Assembly (NCBI RefSeq): GCF_001721045.1
Contig: NZ_MDER01000031.1
Coordinates: 186,001-250,000 of the forward strand
Length of the DNA stretch: 64,000 bases
Source: Paenibacillus nuruki
GTDB lineage: Bacteria > Bacillota > Bacilli > Paenibacillales > Paenibacillaceae
Direction of reading: 5' to 3'
Shown piece after piece: positions 51,708-60,601 of this stretch. The position numbers and the translations under genes were made by a program. The number at the start of each line of letters is the position of its first letter. The stretch's first letter is position 1. A model generated the notes under the pieces. That model worked only from the letters and a program-made list of their open reading frames with translations. It was not told the DNA's origin and did not search any database.

Positions 51708-54064
51708 AAGTCTTCGAAATCAAAATCATTCAGGTCATCAATCATTTTGGCTTCTTCCTCCTTCAATTCTTCCGTCAGGATTTCAGCAGCTTGTTCGGTA
51801 TTCACACCCCATAATTCGCCTAGCAGTTCAGCAATCATATTTTTCTCAGATGGCGAAAAGGTACTAAATGCACGTCTTAAAAATACAAGAGCACGTACAA
51901 AATCATCATCTTCTAATGATTCAATATATTGATGAAGTTGCTCCCATAAGCTTGTACGTGACAATAACATATAGCGATTACGACTGGATAGTCCTTCGAA
52001 CCAACCTGCTCCCAGATCAGCAGGTACACCTGGCGATAATCGTCTCGATACCTCTGCCGCTAGTTGTGTTGCCGACACCTGATTACGCTCAATCAATAAC
52101 GAACAAGCGAACCCGGATAATTTGGCATTCAAATCGTCTCGTTCCATCACTTCAGTAAGTTGCTCTAGCCATAATTGGTAATCCAGTTGCTCGATATGAT
52201 CCAGTCCTATCGTATGCAGTTCGCTAATCGACTTCATCATTTCATGGGCTACTTCATCATTACACTGACAGCTAGTCACCAGAAATAAAGAAGCACGCGT
52301 GAATAACTGCTCTAATAATGGGATCAAAGGCATCGTATCTATGCGGCGAAGATCACCATATTGAATAATTTTGGATAAGCTTCTGGCGGCTAATGTAATC
52401 TGGATAACATCTTGATTATCGACAGCCAGTCGTTGTAGCGTCTGGCGACCATTTTCTAACTGCGTAACCATGCCACTTTCACAAGCGATTAAGATCAGGT
52501 CAGATGCTTCTGCAATCGTCAAACAATGATCTAACTTTTGCTGTAATACATAAGCGGCGGCAATTTCTACCGTTTCACCTAGCAACGTCGATTCTACCAC
52601 TTGAATCTCCACTTCAGGCGACCACTGAATAATCCAACGTTCTGCCCATGTGGCTTGATCTTGCTGAGTCTGTTGTTGTTGGACAAAATGGATATTTAAC
52701 AGACGTAAGCGATGAAATAAAAAAGAGCGGTGAAGATCCAAAAAAGCCGACTCTTTCGATTGCACACGCCGATTTTCACGTAAATCTAGCATCAGGTCTT
52801 GAGCGATTGTGGTTTTGTATTTGGTTAATTTCAATTGTTGTAATAAGCGATTGAGATCATCTTGAATAGGAGTCTGACTGACCCCCTCAGCAAGCTGTCC
52901 AATCGTTGTTCCTACGTTGATCTGAGCTAACGATTCAGCGATCACCAATAGATCACCATGTCCGAGTAAAGTCTGTGCCGCATCCTGTAGATCACGCAAC
53001 ACTGGAATGCTTCCTCCATGTAGAGCAGATAGAGATTGTGCCATCCGTACCGCTTCGATCACTTCAGCCGTAGAACGATGTGTACCTGCTTTACGCAATA
53101 ATCGAGCTACAGAAGATAAATAAAGATGAGGCAATTCATCTAAGGCCTCACGGTTCATTTGTTGCCACATCATTTCATAATAATGAGGAGCATGATTCCC
53201 TGCACCATAGCCAGACATCGACGACAATTTATAGTAAGAATAAGGCATCAATGTTAGCTTGGTTGAAGATGAAGGCAGACTTTGCAATTCTTGATCTGTC
53301 ATGATATCTGATACATGACTAAGTGCGGCGGCATGATAAGCTCCACAGACTACGAGAATGTCTTCCGGTTGATAACCACTTTCAATCGTTTGCTTAATCT
53401 GTCGACGCATATACGATTCTCGAATCGCATTATAAGCATGTTCGCTAGCGGAAGAATGTTGTTCTTCTGCTTCTGTTAATTCACGCATCTGCTCTGAAAA
53501 CTGCAAAATGGCTTGCCGGTACGCATGTTCATTTAAATTATGTTCATAATTGCGTTCCCAATACATATCATAGTCATCTTCCCCGGACAATTGCGCAATC
53601 TGATCATACAGCGATTCATGTACAGCTTCATGCAAGACTTCTGCTTGAGGCGTGAATTGTTCGGGATCAGGTGTAGGCGATGATTCTGCTCGTTGCTGTT
53701 GTTCATGCTTACGCATATCTTGTAAAGCAATCATGACCGATGAAGGTAAATCGATAAATACAGATTGAGCTTTATGATCGGCTGCCCATTTCATCGCCTG
53801 ATATTCAGGAGAGTATGACGCTAGCGGCCATAATGCAGTACGTACAGGCAATTCTTCGGTAAAAGCTAGAATCGCAATCGGCGGCTTCGTCTGGCGCTGT
53901 GTAATATGCCTAATCTCTGAACTGGCATCAGAAGGACCTTCGATCAAAATAATTTTGGGCTTGATCCGATTCAGATCATCAAGTAGATGCTTTGAGCCAC
54001 CAGGGGAAAGGTGACGCACTCCGAAAATATGCACACCGATACCAAGCTCAAGCTGGCTACTCAC
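51704..54064 (-). CDS. DUF5682 protein with TraB/EreA-like hydrolase motifs (gene 4 of cassette)
   Basis: A 786-residue protein I place in DUF5682 (YehM-like, by recollection). The first ~270 residues show a set of motifs, VHIFGVRHLSPGG (11-23), IILIEGPSD (38-46), IRESYMRRQIKQT (~218-230) and ILVVCGAYHAAAL (~240-251), that mirror the two GxxH motifs, Glu and Arg of the TraB/ChaN/EreA superfamily of metal-dependent hydrolases. The remaining ~500 residues are mainly helical, with no recognised motif. It is cytosolic, without signal or membrane segments. Its start overlaps the MoxR stop in ATGA and its stop overlaps the VWA start, so all three are co-translated. The enzyme activity is an inference. 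Confidence 0.78.
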   Translation of the reverse strand: MSSQLELGIGVHIFGVRHLSPGGSKHLLDDLNRIKPKIILIEGPSDASSEIRHITQRQTKPPIAILAFTEELPVRTALWPLASYSPEYQAMKWAADHKAQSVFIDLPSSVMIALQDMRKHEQQQRAESSPTPDPEQFTPQAEVLHEAVHESLYDQIAQLSGEDDYDMYWERNYEHNLNEHAYRQAILQFSEQMRELTEAEEQHSSASEHAYNAIRESYMRRQIKQTIESGYQPEDILVVCGAYHAAALSHVSDIMTDQELQSLPSSSTKLTLMPYSYYKLSSMSGYGAGNHAPHYYEMMWQQMNREALDELPHLYLSSVARLLRKAGTHRSTAEVIEAVRMAQSLSALHGGSIPVLRDLQDAAQTLLGHGDLLVIAESLAQINVGTTIGQLAEGVSQTPIQDDLNRLLQQLKLTKYKTTIAQDLMLDLRENRRVQSKESAFLDLHRSFLFHRLRLLNIHFVQQQQTQQDQATWAERWIIQWSPEVEIQVVESTLLGETVEIAAAYVLQQKLDHCLTIAEASDLILIACESGMVTQLENGRQTLQRLAVDNQDVIQITLAARSLSKIIQYGDLRRIDTMPLIPLLEQLFTRASLFLVTSCQCNDEVAHEMMKSISELHTIGLDHIEQLDYQLWLEQLTEVMERDDLNAKLSGFACSLLIERNQVSATQLAAEVSRRLSPGVPADLGAGWFEGLSSRNRYMLLSRTSLWEQLHQYIESLEDDDFVRALVFLRRAFSTFSPSEKNMIAELLGELWGVNTEQAAEILTEELKEEEAKMIDDLNDFDFEDF

Positions 54065-55161
54065 TCGTTCATCTCCTTACATGCTTGATACAGACCACGC
54101 CACTGTTCTCCCCGCTTTTTCATGACATTATCCAAGTACTCTTTCCAGACAATACGATCTTTATCATCGTCTTTGACAATAGCCCCTTGTAAGCCTGCGG
54201 CAAGATCTTCATCGGTTAATTCTCCGTTACCAAAGCTTGCGGCTAACGCCATACTATTCGTTAATAAAGAGATTGCTTCTGCGGTCGAAATCACACCTGC
54301 CGGAGATTTTAATTTATCTTTGCGATCCAATGTCATTCCGCTACGTAGTTCACGGAATATCGTCACTACTTTGAGCAATGCTTCATCTGCCGGTACAGCA
54401 GCTTGCAGATCATAGGCAAAAGCAATTTCACCTACTCGTTTGCGTACGATATCCATTTCATTCTCCAGACTCGATGGAGCTGGTAACACAATAATATTAA
54501 ACCGTCGCTTGAGTGCCGCAGACATTTCATTAACTCCACGGTCACGTGTATTAGCAGTAGCAATAATCGAGAACCCTTTACGAGCATTCATTTCTTTACC
54601 TAATTCCGGTACAGCAATCGTTTTTTCGGACAAAATCGAAATTAACGCATCTTGCACTTCCGAAGCACAGCGTGATATCTCTTCAAAGCGAGCGATACCG
54701 CCAAGTTCCATCGCACGCATAATTGGACTTTGTACCAAAGCTTCTGGTGTAGGGCCATTAGCCAGTAACATCGCGTAATTCCATGAATAGCGAACATGTT
54801 CTTCACTCGTTCCTGCTGTTCCCTGTACAACCAGATTAGAGTGTCCATAGATAGCTGCCGCCAAATTTTCAGATAACCAAGACTTTGCTGTTCCGGGTTC
54901 ACCAATTAATAAAAGGGCACGATCAGTAACCAGCGTTGCAATTGCCATTTCTACCAAGCGACGATTACCAATATATTTAGGTGTAATTGGAACTTTACCT
55001 GCTTGACCACCTGTAATAAACGTCAATACCGATTGCGGTGACATTTGCCAGCCCGCAGGAATTTTGCCACTATCATGTTGACGTAAAGCTTCTAACTCGT
55101 GCGCATACAATAATTCTGCCGATTGTCTCATCGTATCTTGTAAAGATTCAGGTGTACTCAT
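54061..55161 (-). CDS. MoxR-type AAA+ ATPase (gene 3 of cassette)
   Basis: A 366-residue AAA+ ATPase. Walker A is LLIGEPGTAKSWLSENLA (~86-103). The Walker B region reads GGIARFEEISRCASEVQDAL, where EE replaces the usual DE. Sensor 1 is IIATANTRDRGVNEM and the arginine finger is in SAALKRRFNIIVLP; sensor 2 follows in RSGMTLDRKDKLKSP. MoxR ATPases act as chaperone-like remodelling machines with VWA partners. It overlaps its upstream gene by one base (TAATG) and its downstream gene by four. I recall E. coli YehL as the counterpart. Confidence 0.9.
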   Translation of the reverse strand: MSTPESLQDTMRQSAELLYAHELEALRQHDSGKIPAGWQMSPQSVLTFITGGQAGKVPITPKYIGNRRLVEMAIATLVTDRALLLIGEPGTAKSWLSENLAAAIYGHSNLVVQGTAGTSEEHVRYSWNYAMLLANGPTPEALVQSPIMRAMELGGIARFEEISRCASEVQDALISILSEKTIAVPELGKEMNARKGFSIIATANTRDRGVNEMSAALKRRFNIIVLPAPSSLENEMDIVRKRVGEIAFAYDLQAAVPADEALLKVVTIFRELRSGMTLDRKDKLKSPAGVISTAEAISLLTNSMALAASFGNGELTDEDLAAGLQGAIVKDDDKDRIVWKEYLDNVMKKRGEQWRGLYQACKEMNE

Positions 55162-57062
55162 TATTTCATCCCTTTCAGTGTGTGGATTACGAACTCTAAT
55201 TGTTCTGCTGCATATCCTCTGAATTTGGGAATAGTAGCTTCCCGATTTTCCGGTAATAAGGCTTCTAAGCGTTCTATATCTTCAACAGGGAATTCTAAAA
55301 AAGAATGAATAATATAAGGTTCAAACATATATGAATTTGAATTACGACGATCATCAATCGCTTGCCACATCAGTTCACGTTTATCTTCTTTGGATATGCC
55401 TAGACGTTCTTCAAGAGCACGTAAAATCAGAGTAGCTGTGCGATTGCGGAATTCTGGATTATCCTTCAATTTTTGTCGTAAAAATTCGTCTACCCCTTTA
55501 ACACCCGGACGAGCCAGACCGGCTACCAGTTCTACATCATCTTGTTTCATTGCAAATTCCAACCAGCGCTTATCCCATTTTTGTTCGATTTCTGCTAATG
55601 GTAAAATCTTTTGCGTATACGCATGCTGTTCTTCATGACCTAATGAGAAACTTTCATACCCATTTTCGATTAGCATTGGTCGCATCGTAGCGATTACTTT
55701 ACCAAGACGTGCTTTGGCATCTTTATTGATTTTGGCTTTCATTTGAGACACGACTCCACCTACATACTGATCGTAGACTTGTTCTGGAGACAAAATCTGG
55801 ATCGATAAACGGAAAGCTGAGGGTACAAAATTAGCATCTTTTTCAGACACTTCATATAGCAATTCCAAGTCTTCTAGACTTCCTCTATATTCGATATAAC
55901 TAGCAGCATCCCATAATAGATTACGCCAATCTGTAATCTGATTCGTCGCACTTAGGTTGTACAAATAAGTATAATGTTTTAGCATATCCTGATAACTTTG
56001 ATGCACCGTTTCATTCGGGCTATGTGTCCACATTTTGCTAAATAATAATAATCGTTCAGCTAATTTTTCAAGTGCTTTGTGATCTATAGATTCTTGTTGT
56101 TCTGATTGGATGGCTTGCTCGACATCTTTGGCAAAAGCGACAGCTAACTGATCTTCTAAGGCTTGTGACACCTCTTGATAACGAACCGCATCGACAATGT
56201 ATTCCAAGTCTTTGCCGTTTGAAGCTTCTAACAGACAAGCAATGGCTTGATTCGACGAACTACCCGCCAGTGCATAATAAGCAGATGCACGTACATTTTT
56301 CTTTTTATCTTTGGTCCACTGAATCAATTCAGGCACATATTCTTCATGACCTACTAGAAAACGAATCGCTGTCGCACGTATATCCTCTGAAGCCGATCGA
56401 GCGAGTTCACTGTATACATCAAGTAGATCCAATTGATGTTCTTCCGCAATCGTATGAATCGCTGTTAGCTTACGTACTTCTTTCTTATCTCCTTGAGGGT
56501 CAAAAATATCTCTTAAATAAGGAAGAATCGCCAGTCCATATGCCGGTACAATCTTACGCGTCATCAACTCTGCAATTTCAGAATAAGGATCATATAATCC
56601 TTCAATAGCCAGTGGCATTAACCGGGAATCTTGGAAAATGCCTTCTTTGAATGCTTGTTCAATCACTTCAAGACGTCCACCACCTGTAGTTGATAAAGCT
56701 TGCACGACAGGCGCTAATTTGCGATAAGAATACGAGGTGATAGGTACAATAGAATGTTCCTGTTGCTCCATTCCTAAAGGCTTAAGATCACCTGCTACCG
56801 TCGCATTTCCCTGTGTATGCAGGACAGAAGATAATAGTAACGTGAGATTCTGTAGACGTTCTGAGCTACTGCTATCATGGGTCTCATCCAATACATTCTG
56901 AATACTATCTCCAAGACGCTTGAAAATCGGTGCTTTTTCCCCTAACTGCTGAAATCGAGGTAATAATTTGCGTAGCCGTATATCTTCGACTGCTAATTCA
57001 CTACCTGCAATATAGAGCCGTCTTGTTTCTTGATACAATTCTTGTAATAACGCTGTACTCAT
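55161..57062 (-). CDS. HEAT-like repeat protein of unknown function (gene 2 of cassette)
   Basis: A 633-residue all-helical protein. Residues ~130-330 form HEAT-type repeats (LMPLAIEGLYDPYSEIAEL, VYSELARSASEDIRATAIRFL, WTKDKKKNVRASAYYALAG), in which paired helices alternate with Asp/Val/Arg turns. The rest is also helix-rich with no recognised motif. It has no signal or membrane segment. As a scaffold it could position the ATPase, VWA and DUF5682 proteins. The E. coli yehLMPQ set, as I recall it, lacks a clear counterpart. TAGGAGGTTACACGT precedes the ATG. Confidence 0.75.
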   Translation of the reverse strand: MSTALLQELYQETRRLYIAGSELAVEDIRLRKLLPRFQQLGEKAPIFKRLGDSIQNVLDETHDSSSSERLQNLTLLLSSVLHTQGNATVAGDLKPLGMEQQEHSIVPITSYSYRKLAPVVQALSTTGGGRLEVIEQAFKEGIFQDSRLMPLAIEGLYDPYSEIAELMTRKIVPAYGLAILPYLRDIFDPQGDKKEVRKLTAIHTIAEEHQLDLLDVYSELARSASEDIRATAIRFLVGHEEYVPELIQWTKDKKKNVRASAYYALAGSSSNQAIACLLEASNGKDLEYIVDAVRYQEVSQALEDQLAVAFAKDVEQAIQSEQQESIDHKALEKLAERLLLFSKMWTHSPNETVHQSYQDMLKHYTYLYNLSATNQITDWRNLLWDAASYIEYRGSLEDLELLYEVSEKDANFVPSAFRLSIQILSPEQVYDQYVGGVVSQMKAKINKDAKARLGKVIATMRPMLIENGYESFSLGHEEQHAYTQKILPLAEIEQKWDKRWLEFAMKQDDVELVAGLARPGVKGVDEFLRQKLKDNPEFRNRTATLILRALEERLGISKEDKRELMWQAIDDRRNSNSYMFEPYIIHSFLEFPVEDIERLEALLPENREATIPKFRGYAAEQLEFVIHTLKGMK

Positions 57063-57115
57063 ACGTGTAACCTCCTATTATTCGGATGATTCATTATATT
57101 CTGCGTTATCTCCGT

Positions 57116-58570
57116 TCAATACAACAAACGCATAATTCCATTTCCATTAATAATCGAAAGCGGTTGAGCAATTAATTGCCCTGTATCCATCTGATGTTCA
57201 AATACCAACAGTACTGTTACATCTTGCAGCGTTTCCTGTGGCAAATAAGGAAGTAAGCCTGTACTTGTTCCAATAGGCAGTGAGATATCTGTTAGTCCAA
57301 TCGATTGACCTTCGCTATCCTTCATCACCAATTGACCCTCTTCGCTCTGATAAAATTGACTGACTTGAAGTAAAAGTGCTGGATAAGGATCAGCTAATGG
57401 ATTCTTTAATTGATTTTTGATCAATTTGAGCCCTTCTGCAAAAGAAGTATAGGCTTGGGCATGAATAGATTGCACATCTTGTTCCGTCACAGCCCGCGTC
57501 GCTAGACTTTCCCAACGTACACGCGGATTAAGATCACCCGGATATACATATAGTGGCTTCGGACAAGCAATTTCGGTAAACGTATCCTCTTCACGGATAT
57601 GCTTGGCTGCTTTGTATGGACGATATTGTAATGTACGGCGAATATGGTGAGTACCTAGCTCTAACCAGTATCCCAAATCTATAAATTCCATTCTTCCCGG
57701 ATCGTCATAACTGGTAAATGCCAACTGAATTAACTCTGCGCCTTCTGTCATGCGCTGGTGTTGCTCTAATTCACTTAACTGCCACGCATACCCTAACCAT
57801 TCTTCAATCGTCGATTCAGCATCCAAAGCCAGTTCTGGATCTTCAAGCTTGGCCTGTAAATGCGCCCTTCCTTTACGAATCAACGCATGAATTAGCGTTA
57901 ACTGTTCTACTGCGTATGTATAGTTCGCTTCAGGATTATTTTTGGGAGATAACAATCCTGCCAGACGACGCAATTCCACTTGCGCTCCGGTGAGGTAATA
58001 ATTGCCCATTTGTTTGACATGTTCTTGAATACGCTTGATCACTGTTGCATCGACTGTGCTTAGACCATTACGGATTAAAGACAACGTGAGCTTTTCCAAA
58101 ATATCAAGTCCCTCTAACTGAGCTTGGACTTTCTTTTTCAGCGCATTTTTGTTGACTGTTTTCTTTTTTGGTACTGCTTTGAGCGTAGGATCAGCTTCTA
58201 TAGCAGCCGCTTTTTCTTCACGCTTTTCAATTTTGTTTCGTTTGTCTGCGATATCTTCTGGAATGGTAGCTGTTGTAAATGTCTGTCCTGCTACATACGC
58301 ATACATTAATGCCAATGCATGTTTGCAAGGGAACTGACGACTCGGGCAACTGCATCTCGACGTGGGTTCTTTGTCTGGTTGTATAAAATCTACCGAACAT
58401 GCATAATTGCTTTTCCCACTACCTGCACACTCACCAAATAATAAGGTGCCATCTTCTGTTTGATGAAGTTGTACTAATTTATTTTTTTGAATTAATCCTT
58501 TAGCATTTTTGATTGCTGCTGCATTAGGTGCAAGTCCGTCTACATATCCTTCTGTCAGTTGAATTGCCAT
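57116..58570 (-). CDS. SWIM zinc-finger protein (gene 1 of cassette)
   Basis: A 484-residue protein that opens the cassette. A SWIM zinc finger near residues 72-86 reads CSCPSRQFPCKHALALMYAY, with the CxCx(n)CxH ligands. A highly charged Lys/Glu coiled segment (~105-150) separates it from a ~330-residue C-terminal domain that I do not recognise. SWIM fingers bind nucleic acid or protein partners. It resembles E. coli YehQ by recollection. Preceded by AAAGGAGGATTTAT. The next gene starts 53 nt downstream. Confidence 0.85.
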   Translation of the reverse strand: MAIQLTEGYVDGLAPNAAAIKNAKGLIQKNKLVQLHQTEDGTLLFGECAGSGKSNYACSVDFIQPDKEPTSRCSCPSRQFPCKHALALMYAYVAGQTFTTATIPEDIADKRNKIEKREEKAAAIEADPTLKAVPKKKTVNKNALKKKVQAQLEGLDILEKLTLSLIRNGLSTVDATVIKRIQEHVKQMGNYYLTGAQVELRRLAGLLSPKNNPEANYTYAVEQLTLIHALIRKGRAHLQAKLEDPELALDAESTIEEWLGYAWQLSELEQHQRMTEGAELIQLAFTSYDDPGRMEFIDLGYWLELGTHHIRRTLQYRPYKAAKHIREEDTFTEIACPKPLYVYPGDLNPRVRWESLATRAVTEQDVQSIHAQAYTSFAEGLKLIKNQLKNPLADPYPALLLQVSQFYQSEEGQLVMKDSEGQSIGLTDISLPIGTSTGLLPYLPQETLQDVTVLLVFEHQMDTGQLIAQPLSIINGNGIMRLLY

Positions 58571-58663
58571 ATAAATCCTCCTTTAATAGTCAAAACATAA
58601 GATGTATACGTCTCTATATTGTATCTAGTATATCCTGTTAGCAGAATTGTATACTTTATTATA

Positions 58664-58675
58664 GAACATTTGTTC
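58664..58675. promoter_or_regulatory. LexA/DinR-box-like site upstream of the MoxR-VWA cassette
   Basis: GAACATTTGTTC carries the GAAC-N4-GTTC core of the Bacillus DinR/LexA box CGAACRNRYGTTYC. The flanking C at both ends and the central R/Y are off. It lies 94-105 nt upstream of the SWIM gene start; a minus-strand TATACT (58632-58627) could be the -10 hexamer. The core can occur by chance in 64 kb, so this is a lead only. Confidence 0.35.
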
Positions 58676-58695
58676 TTATTTTTAAAGAGGAATAA

Positions 58696-59466
58696 TTATT
58701 CAGGACTATCTTCATAAATATGATGCTGTAACAGTACGTCTAGTAGTTGTTCACTTGCCTCTTTATCATGATCTTCGTAACATAAGACTACTTCATAACT
58801 ATAAGCATAATTAAAGCGAACATAGCCTTGAATCGAACGCCAGAATAATAGACAACTGTAAAGCGTCTCAATCTTCAAATCAGCGGGCAGTTGCAAATCA
58901 ATCTGATGAGCGATCTGTGTTAACTGCTCTGCACTTGAACTGATTGACAGTAAATCGTTGCCTTCAGTCGGTGGATGAAATGTTAATGAACGATACCGTT
59001 GATCCTGATTCCATGATTCATAATACCGATTCTCCTGCATAATTTGAAAAGAATCGCCGTAAGATATCTTCAACCATTGATCCATCATTTCAATCCAAGA
59101 AGCTTTATGATCTAAAAGGCGTACCTCAATCCGTTCAGAATGTCTAGGTATCCATAATAGATCCTTGACTTGAGGATGAAGAGCAAGAAAGTCGCCATCT
59201 ATCGTTGTAGCAATTACTACACATTCAGCCAACTGTTGATTATGGATAGGACTATCTTTATCATATTCCCATAACTCATATTCTACAAATTCTGTTAACT
59301 GTTGATGGTCTGGAAGTTGTACATTCAGTACTCCACAATAAGTACCCACTCCATATTGCTCTAGAAATTCACAATAAGCTTCTGGCAGTTGTATATGATG
59401 AGTATGTTGAAACTGAACCAGTGTCTCGTGATCTACATGCTGTATATGTTCATTCACCAGATACAT
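58696..59466 (-). CDS. SUKH (SMI1/KNR4) superfamily protein
   Basis: A 256-residue protein. The first ~130 residues fit SMI1/KNR4: QFQHTHHIQLPEAYCEFLEQYGVGTYCGVLNV, ATTIDGDFLALHPQVKDLLWIPRH. In bacteria SUKH proteins often serve as immunity factors against polymorphic or contact-dependent toxins. Here no toxin is adjacent; the SWIM gene starts 125 nt downstream on the same strand. The C-terminal half (LLSISSSAEQLTQIAHQID) is not recognised. CAGGTGAC precedes the ATG. Confidence 0.8.
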   Translation of the reverse strand: MYLVNEHIQHVDHETLVQFQHTHHIQLPEAYCEFLEQYGVGTYCGVLNVQLPDHQQLTEFVEYELWEYDKDSPIHNQQLAECVVIATTIDGDFLALHPQVKDLLWIPRHSERIEVRLLDHKASWIEMMDQWLKISYGDSFQIMQENRYYESWNQDQRYRSLTFHPPTEGNDLLSISSSAEQLTQIAHQIDLQLPADLKIETLYSCLLFWRSIQGYVRFNYAYSYEVVLCYEDHDKEASEQLLDVLLQHHIYEDSPE

Positions 59467-59660
59467 AAAGTCACCTGCTTTCTGAAGTTATTATAGGTTT
59501 ATTGTACAGATAAATAACATGAGAATAAACATTTCCGAATTTAAGAATACTTATTTTTGAAGAAAAATATAGTATGCATTAGTTCTACATCCCCAATGTA
59601 CTTATAAAATTAGATGGACATAGCGAATGACCTTTCTACAATATCCGTTTACGTTATATC

Positions 59661-59692
59661 AAAAAAGTCCCTCTAACCATTCAGAGGGACTT
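59661..59692 (-). terminator. Intrinsic terminator of aroD
   Basis: AAGTCCCTCT and AGAGGGACTT form a perfect 10-bp stem; the minus strand continues with TTTT. Confidence 0.9.
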
Positions 59693-59704
59693 TACAAGAT
59701 TCAC

Positions 59705-60484
59705 TTACAAATTAGCATGTAATAAACTCAAAATACTACGCAAGTCAGACACAGGAACTTGTCCGGGAGCAGACGATTTTTGAATGGCACCGAATGTGAT
59801 CGCTGATCCGAATAGTTCGCCTGTTAAACGGCTAATCATGCCTTTGCCTGCCATCGACATGGTGATCATTGGTCGATCGGCATGCTGTTCTTTCATCGTA
59901 TTGGTCGCATCAAGTAAAGTAATCACATCGCTACTGCTTTGAGGCATAACAGCGATTTTGGTGATATCTGCACCTAATTGTTGAGCACGCGATAAGCGGG
60001 AGATCAGTTCTTCTTTGGGTGGTGTTTGTTGAAAATCATGATTGGAAATAATCACAAACGTATTATGTTCGTGGGCTATTGTTATCAATTGCTGAATAGC
60101 TGTTTCTTCATTAAAAAGTTCGACATCTATAAGATCGACTTCGCCTGTCGCAGCGATTGCTTGATTTAATTCGACATAGTAGTTGCTACTCAGCTCGCAT
60201 TGTCCGCCTTCTTTGGCACTACGGAATGTGAAAATAAGCGGAGTCGATGGAAGAATATCACGGATACGTTCCAACGTATATGTCACCTGATCCAATTGCT
60301 CTACCTGTTCAAAAAAATCAACACGCCATTCGACCATATCAATATCTGCTAATTTGAGTGTATGCGCTTCTTCTATGATCTGCTCGGTTCTATGCCCTGT
60401 TAAAGATACACAAATTTTAGGCTTTCCTTCGCCTATTGTAAGGTGCTTCACTCGTACCGGTTTGAATGTATTTGTATTAGACAT
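59705..60484 (-). CDS. aroD: 3-Dehydroquinate dehydratase, type I
   Basis: Third step of the shikimate pathway, converting 3-dehydroquinate to 3-dehydroshikimate through a Schiff base. The ~259-residue protein has the strand EWRVDFFEQV, FTFRSAKEGGQ, the catalytic His in VIISNHDFQQTP and the Schiff-base Lys in ITKIAVMPQ; the C-terminal GSAITFGA and SAPGQVPV are also canonical. I start at the ATG with AAAGGAGTT ten bases upstream; a longer start adds ~29 residues not in the family. It lies alone. The terminator follows. Confidence 0.94.
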   Translation of the reverse strand: MSNTNTFKPVRVKHLTIGEGKPKICVSLTGHRTEQIIEEAHTLKLADIDMVEWRVDFFEQVEQLDQVTYTLERIRDILPSTPLIFTFRSAKEGGQCELSSNYYVELNQAIAATGEVDLIDVELFNEETAIQQLITIAHEHNTFVIISNHDFQQTPPKEELISRLSRAQQLGADITKIAVMPQSSSDVITLLDATNTMKEQHADRPMITMSMAGKGMISRLTGELFGSAITFGAIQKSSAPGQVPVSDLRSILSLLHANL

Positions 60485-60601
60485 CTGATTCGAACTCCTT
60501 TGCGATACAAAATAGATTATCGTGTCTGTAACTACATTATTATTATAGCCCAATTTAGAGCATGCTGACACAGAACGCCATTGAGATCCAACAGCAACCG
60601 A

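Noticed and set aside
54440-54778. 112-codon frame opposite the MoxR ATPase
   Set aside because: Shadow of a conserved AAA+ gene; the sequence shows no domain and no initiation signal.
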